Source: Phenylobacterium zucineum HLK1 (GTDB lineage Bacteria > Pseudomonadota > Alphaproteobacteria > Caulobacterales > Caulobacteraceae). From it: a stretch of 64,000 bases of DNA. Of this stretch, positions 63,751-64,000 are shown in pieces. The DNA lies in the NCBI RefSeq assembly GCF_000017265.1, contig NC_011144.1, positions 3,698,001 through 3,762,000 of the forward strand. Direction: 5' to 3'. Positions within the stretch are counted from its first letter, which is position 1, and every line of letters starts with the position of its first letter. A program made the translations under genes and the position numbers. The notes under the pieces were generated by a model. It did no database searches. It was given only the letters and a program-made list of their open reading frames with translations, and was not told the origin of the DNA.

Positions 63751-64000
63751 GGGGGGCGGCGCTTTCCCGGTCAGGCACGATCAGGCAGGGCGTGGGCGGT
63801 GAAGGCCGTCCTGCGGGGGGCTACATGGCACGCCGCCGTGGCCCGGGTCCAGATGCCGGCGCGCGTGAAGGCGCCGCAGGCGTCCGGATGGAACTCGCCA
63901 TGAAACTCTGGCGTGCGGGGCCAGCAGAACGCGCCCGACGGGCGGCGGCCCCTCCCCGAACGACCTGCGGGGGCGCCGTTTTCTCCTTGAGAATACTGTC
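63751..64000. other. Right-edge region without a supported gene
   Basis: This stretch lies upstream of phnC and should contain its promoter. An ATG at 63903 opens a frame to the window edge, but the translation looks unlike a protein start of known type and codon use is uninformative over 30 codons. The last bases (GAATACTGTC) end in a possible partial PHO heptamer that cannot be judged. Confidence 0.4.

Noticed and set aside
63751..63830. PHO box ahead of phnC
   Set aside because: Only a weak repeated TGCCTGA at about 10-base spacing is present. It does not match CTGTCAT closely enough to claim.
63903..64000. Partial gene starting ATGAAACTCTGG at the right edge
   Set aside because: Only about 30 codons are visible, with no ribosome-binding site of note and no recognisable motif. 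It cannot be told apart from chance.

Overview
The window is about 64 kb of very GC-rich DNA, densely packed with genes on both strands. The content points to an alphaproteobacterium of the Caulobacterales, probably Caulobacteraceae and possibly Phenylobacterium. The evidence is a serC-serA operon behind a serC-type leader, an imuA-imuB-dnaE2 cassette behind a GAAC-N7-GAAC (alphaproteobacterial LexA) box, a TrcR-type DUF1013 protein, COQ9, and the ftsH-folP order. I see no rRNA, tRNA, insertion sequence, prophage or CRISPR array, so this looks like ordinary chromosome.

Layout. 1-4.8 kb: the start of a lipoprotein gene, two type B carboxylesterases, and an operon of Ku plus a DUF421 membrane protein. 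4.9-8.4 kb: a TonB-dependent receptor and a TPR-Asp/Asn hydroxylase. 8.4-14.2 kb: the SOS mutagenesis cassette imuA-imuB-dnaE2, with palindromic repeats between imuB and dnaE2 and one copy read in frame inside dnaE2. 14.3-19.9 kb: a BNR-repeat protein coupled to a MoaD-like protein, a glutathione transferase, serA and serC with a structured leader, and a small membrane protein whose start codon lies in a perfect 14-bp hairpin. 19.9-29.9 kb: a hybrid histidine kinase, PhzF, GNAT, the folP-thiD-nucleotidyltransferase operon, ftsH, rpsU (apparent CTG start) and COQ9. 29.9-39 kb: purK/purE, a diguanylate cyclase, ubiX, two YdcH-like proteins, trcR, a serralysin-type RTX protease, DUF72, and ribB with a flavin reductase. 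39-45.8 kb: acyl-CoA ligase, acyl-CoA dehydrogenase, enoyl-CoA hydratase, a serine hydrolase and a MATE pump. 46-54.4 kb: rmlB-rmlD-rmlA, an amino acid permease, a DUF885 protein, and a four-module lipoprotein (redoxin, cytochrome c, copper monooxygenase, EF-hands).

54.4-63.8 kb looks like a phosphate island. It contains a PlcP/LpxH-like phosphoesterase, a glycosyltransferase fused to a TetR DNA-binding domain, an OprO/P-type porin with a clear PHO box, DUF47-Pit phosphate uptake, a NUDIX hydrolase and a PhnCDE transporter. Together these could save phosphate by replacing phospholipids with glycolipids while raising uptake of phosphate and phosphonates. That reading is inference from gene families and the PHO box.

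The items most worth a second look are the TetR-glycosyltransferase chimera behind a TetR-type palindrome, the palindromic repeat inside dnaE2, the redoxin-cytochrome-monooxygenase protein, the hairpin over a start codon at 19.86 kb, and the CTG start plus upstream terminator of rpsU.
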